From Lumbricus terrestris (lineage: Eukaryota > Annelida > Clitellata > Crassiclitellata > Lumbricidae), in assembly GCA_949752735.1 (NCBI GenBank), contig OX457053.1, positions 26,525,797-26,589,796 of the forward strand: 64,000 bases of DNA, read 5' to 3'. Positions 61,477 through 64,000 of the stretch are shown piece after piece. Positions within the stretch are counted from its first letter, which is position 1, and each line of letters opens with the position of its first letter. Position numbers and translations under genes: made by a program. The notes beneath the pieces were generated by a model, which was given only the letters and a program-made list of their open reading frames with translations, made no database searches and was not told where the DNA came from.

Positions 61477-63776
61477 GTATGCTTATCATATCAACAGGTA
61501 TGCTTATCGTATCCACAGGTATGCTTATCGTATCCACAGGTATGCTTGTCACGCCCATAGGTATGCTTATCATATCAACAGGTAGGCTTATCATATCAAC
61601 AGGTAGGCTTATCATATCAACAGGTACCAGTATGCTTATCACATCCACAGATATGCTTATCATATTCACAGTATGCTTATCACTTCCATATATATGCTTA
61701 ACATATCTGTAGACCTGTATGCTTATCATATCCACAGATATGGTTATCATATCAACAGGTATGCTTATCATATGATCCACAGGTATGCTTGTCATATCCA
61801 CAGGTGTGCTTATCGAATCCACAGATATGTTTGTCATATCCACAGGTGTGCTTATCAAATCCACAGATATGCTTGTCATATACACAGGTGTGCTTATCAA
61901 ATCCACAGCTATGTTTGTCATATCCACAGGTGTGCTTATCAAATCCACAGATATGTTTGTCATATCCACAGGTGTGCTTATCAAATCCACAGCTATGTTT
62001 GTCATATCCACAGGTGTGCTTATCAAATCCACAGATATGTTTGTCATATCCACAGGTGTGCTTATCAAATCCACAGATATGTTTGTCATATCCACAGGTG
62101 TGCTTATCAAATCCACAGATATGTTTGTCATATCCACAGGTGTGCTTATCAAATCCACTGCTATGTTTGTCATATCCACAGGTGTGCTTATCAAATCCAC
62201 AGATATGTCTGTCATATCCACAGGTATGCTTATCAAATCCACAGCTATGTTTGTCATATCCACAGGTGTGCTTATCAAATCCACAGCTATGTTTGTCATA
62301 TCCACAGGTGTGCTTATCAAATCCACAGATATGTCTGTCATATCCACAGGTGTGCTTATCAAATCCACAGCTATGTTTGTCATATCCACAGGTGTGCTTA
62401 TCAAATCCACAGATATGTCTGTCATATCCACAGGTATGCTTATCAAATCCACAGATATGTCTGTCATATCCACAGGTATGCTTATCAAATCCACAGATAT
62501 GTTTGTCATATCCACAGGTGTGCTTATCAAATCCACAGCTATGTTTGTCATATCCACAGGTGTGCTTATCAAATCCACAGCTATGTTTGTCATATCCACA
62601 GGTGTGCTTATCAAATCCACAGATATGTTTGTCATATCCACAGGTGTGCTTATCAAATCCACAGCTATGTTTGTCATATCCACAGGTGTGCTTATCAAAT
62701 CCACAGATATGTCTGTCATATCCACAGGTATGCTTATCAAATCCACAGATATGTCTGTCACATCCACAGGTATGCTTATCAAATCCACAGATATGTCTGT
62801 CATATCCACAGGTGTGCTTATCAAATCCACAGCTATGTTTGTCATATCCACAGGTGTGCTTATCAAATCCACAGCTATGTTTGTCATATCCACAGGTGTG
62901 CTTATCAAATCCACAGATATGTCTGTCATATCCACAGGTATGCTTATCAAATCCACAGATATGTCTGTCATATCCACAGGTATGCTTATCAAATCCACAG
63001 ATATGTTTGTCATATCCACAGGTGTGCTTATCAAATCCACAGCTATGTTTGTCATATCCACAGGTGTGCTTATCAAATCCACAGCTATGTTTGTCATATC
63101 CACAGGTGTGCTTATCAAATCCACAGATATGTCTGTCATATCCACAGGTATGCTTATCAAATCCACAGATATGTCTGTCATATCCACAGGTATGCTTATC
63201 AAATCCACAGATATGTCTGTCATATCCACAGGTATGCTTATCAAATCCACAGCTATGTTTGTCATATCCACAGGTGTGCTTATCAAATCCACAGCTATGT
63301 TTGTCATATCCACAGGTGTGCTTATCAAATCCACAGATATGTCTGTCATATCCACAGGTGTGCTTATCAAATCCACAGCTATGTTTGTCATATCCACAGG
63401 TGTGCTTATCAAATCCACAGCTATGTTTGTCATATCCACAGGTGTGCTTATCAAATCCACAGATATGTCTGTCATATCCACAGGTATGCTTATCAAATCC
63501 ACAGATATGTTTGTCATATCCACAGGTGTGCTTATCAAATCCACAGCTATGTTTGTCATATCCACAGGTGTGCTTATCAAATCCACAGCTATGTTTGTCA
63601 TATCCACAGGTGTGCTTATCAAATCCACAGATATGTCTGTCATATCCACAGGTATGCTTATCAAATCCACAGATATGTCTGTCATATCCACAGGTATGCT
63701 TATCAAATCCACAGATATGTCTGTCATATCCACAGGTGTGCTTATCAAATCCACAGATGCTTATCACATCCATAGG
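61477..63776 (+). repeat. 21-bp (42-bp higher-order) array starting at the RyR exon 24 donor
   Basis: About 108 units. Early units are GTATGCTTATCATATCAACAG; most of the array is a 42-bp dimer, GTGTGCTTATCAAATCCACA then GCTATGTTTGTCATATCCACAG. The unit length is a multiple of three, so both strands read open for ~700 codons in several frames. Confidence 0.98.
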
Positions 63777-64000
63777 AATCTTTTTATATCTAAAAATTTA
63801 TAAGTCTCTCACAGTGCGTACCAAGAGCAGTATTATGACAACTAAATTTTTTTGAGGGCAACGGCCTTTGTTGTCATAGGCCCTCGTCAAATCTATATCC
63901 ATCCATCCATGCACACCGATCAGAGGAGCTGACAATGCGAAATACCCAGAGAAAATAAATCAGTTTTGAAACAGCAGGGAGAGATGTGCTTGGGGTAATT
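63777..64000. other. RyR intron 24, distal: nothing recognised
   Basis: GAGGGCAACGGCCTTTGTTG and CATAGGCCCTCG form an imperfect hairpin near 63853-63885. No exon 25 seen. Confidence 0.4.

Noticed and set aside
61477..63776. Possible CRISPR-like array (regular units)
   Set aside because: Units are contiguous with no unique spacers, and the setting is a metazoan intron.

Overview
This is intron-rich, AT-rich eukaryotic DNA from an animal. It carries two conserved protein-coding genes in divergent (head-to-head) orientation inside a dense, repeatedly nested layer of transposable elements. The gene content (Deltex and one ryanodine receptor), ~1-6 kb introns and TE families point to an invertebrate metazoan, probably marine; the species cannot be fixed from sequence alone.

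Left third, minus strand (16723 down to 3234): a Deltex-type E3 ubiquitin ligase, eight coding exons in frame (678 codons), with two WWE domains, a long Gly/Ser/Phe-rich linker, a RING finger and the start of the Deltex C-terminal (DTC) fold. The last exon(s) lie beyond the left edge. Between them and the edge sits a gag-like ORF (1935-2774) behind a TATA box and a 39-bp tandem repeat.

Middle: a ~3.8 kb intergenic interval (16724-20488) holds a 430-bp foldback element with a telomere-like core and a duplicated segment around an (AAT)n tract.

Right two thirds, plus strand (20489 to 61476): the 5' part of a ryanodine receptor (RyR) gene. I place 24 consecutive coding exon positions, one of them present as two alternative copies, about 934 residues. 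They cover the N-terminal beta-trefoil/MIR region, the RIH armadillo region, SPRY1 and the first RyR repeat. The gene continues past the right edge. All junction phases close without a frameshift.

Most notable: (1) two adjacent homologous exons, 17a and 17b, both intact and both phase 1-to-1, which look like alternative exons in the RIH region; (2) tandem arrays built on the splice junctions of this gene (exon 16 donor, exon 18 donor, exon 19 acceptor, exon 24 donor, and upstream of exons 7 and 8), three of which reiterate AG|GT, the motif of a zero-length exon; (3) a displaced partial copy of exon 13 in a later intron, lacking a LINE insertion that the original carries; (4) many non-autonomous hAT-like elements with exact 8-bp target-site duplications, mariner-type elements, and a tRNA-derived SINE whose 3' tail matches that of the local LINE fragments.
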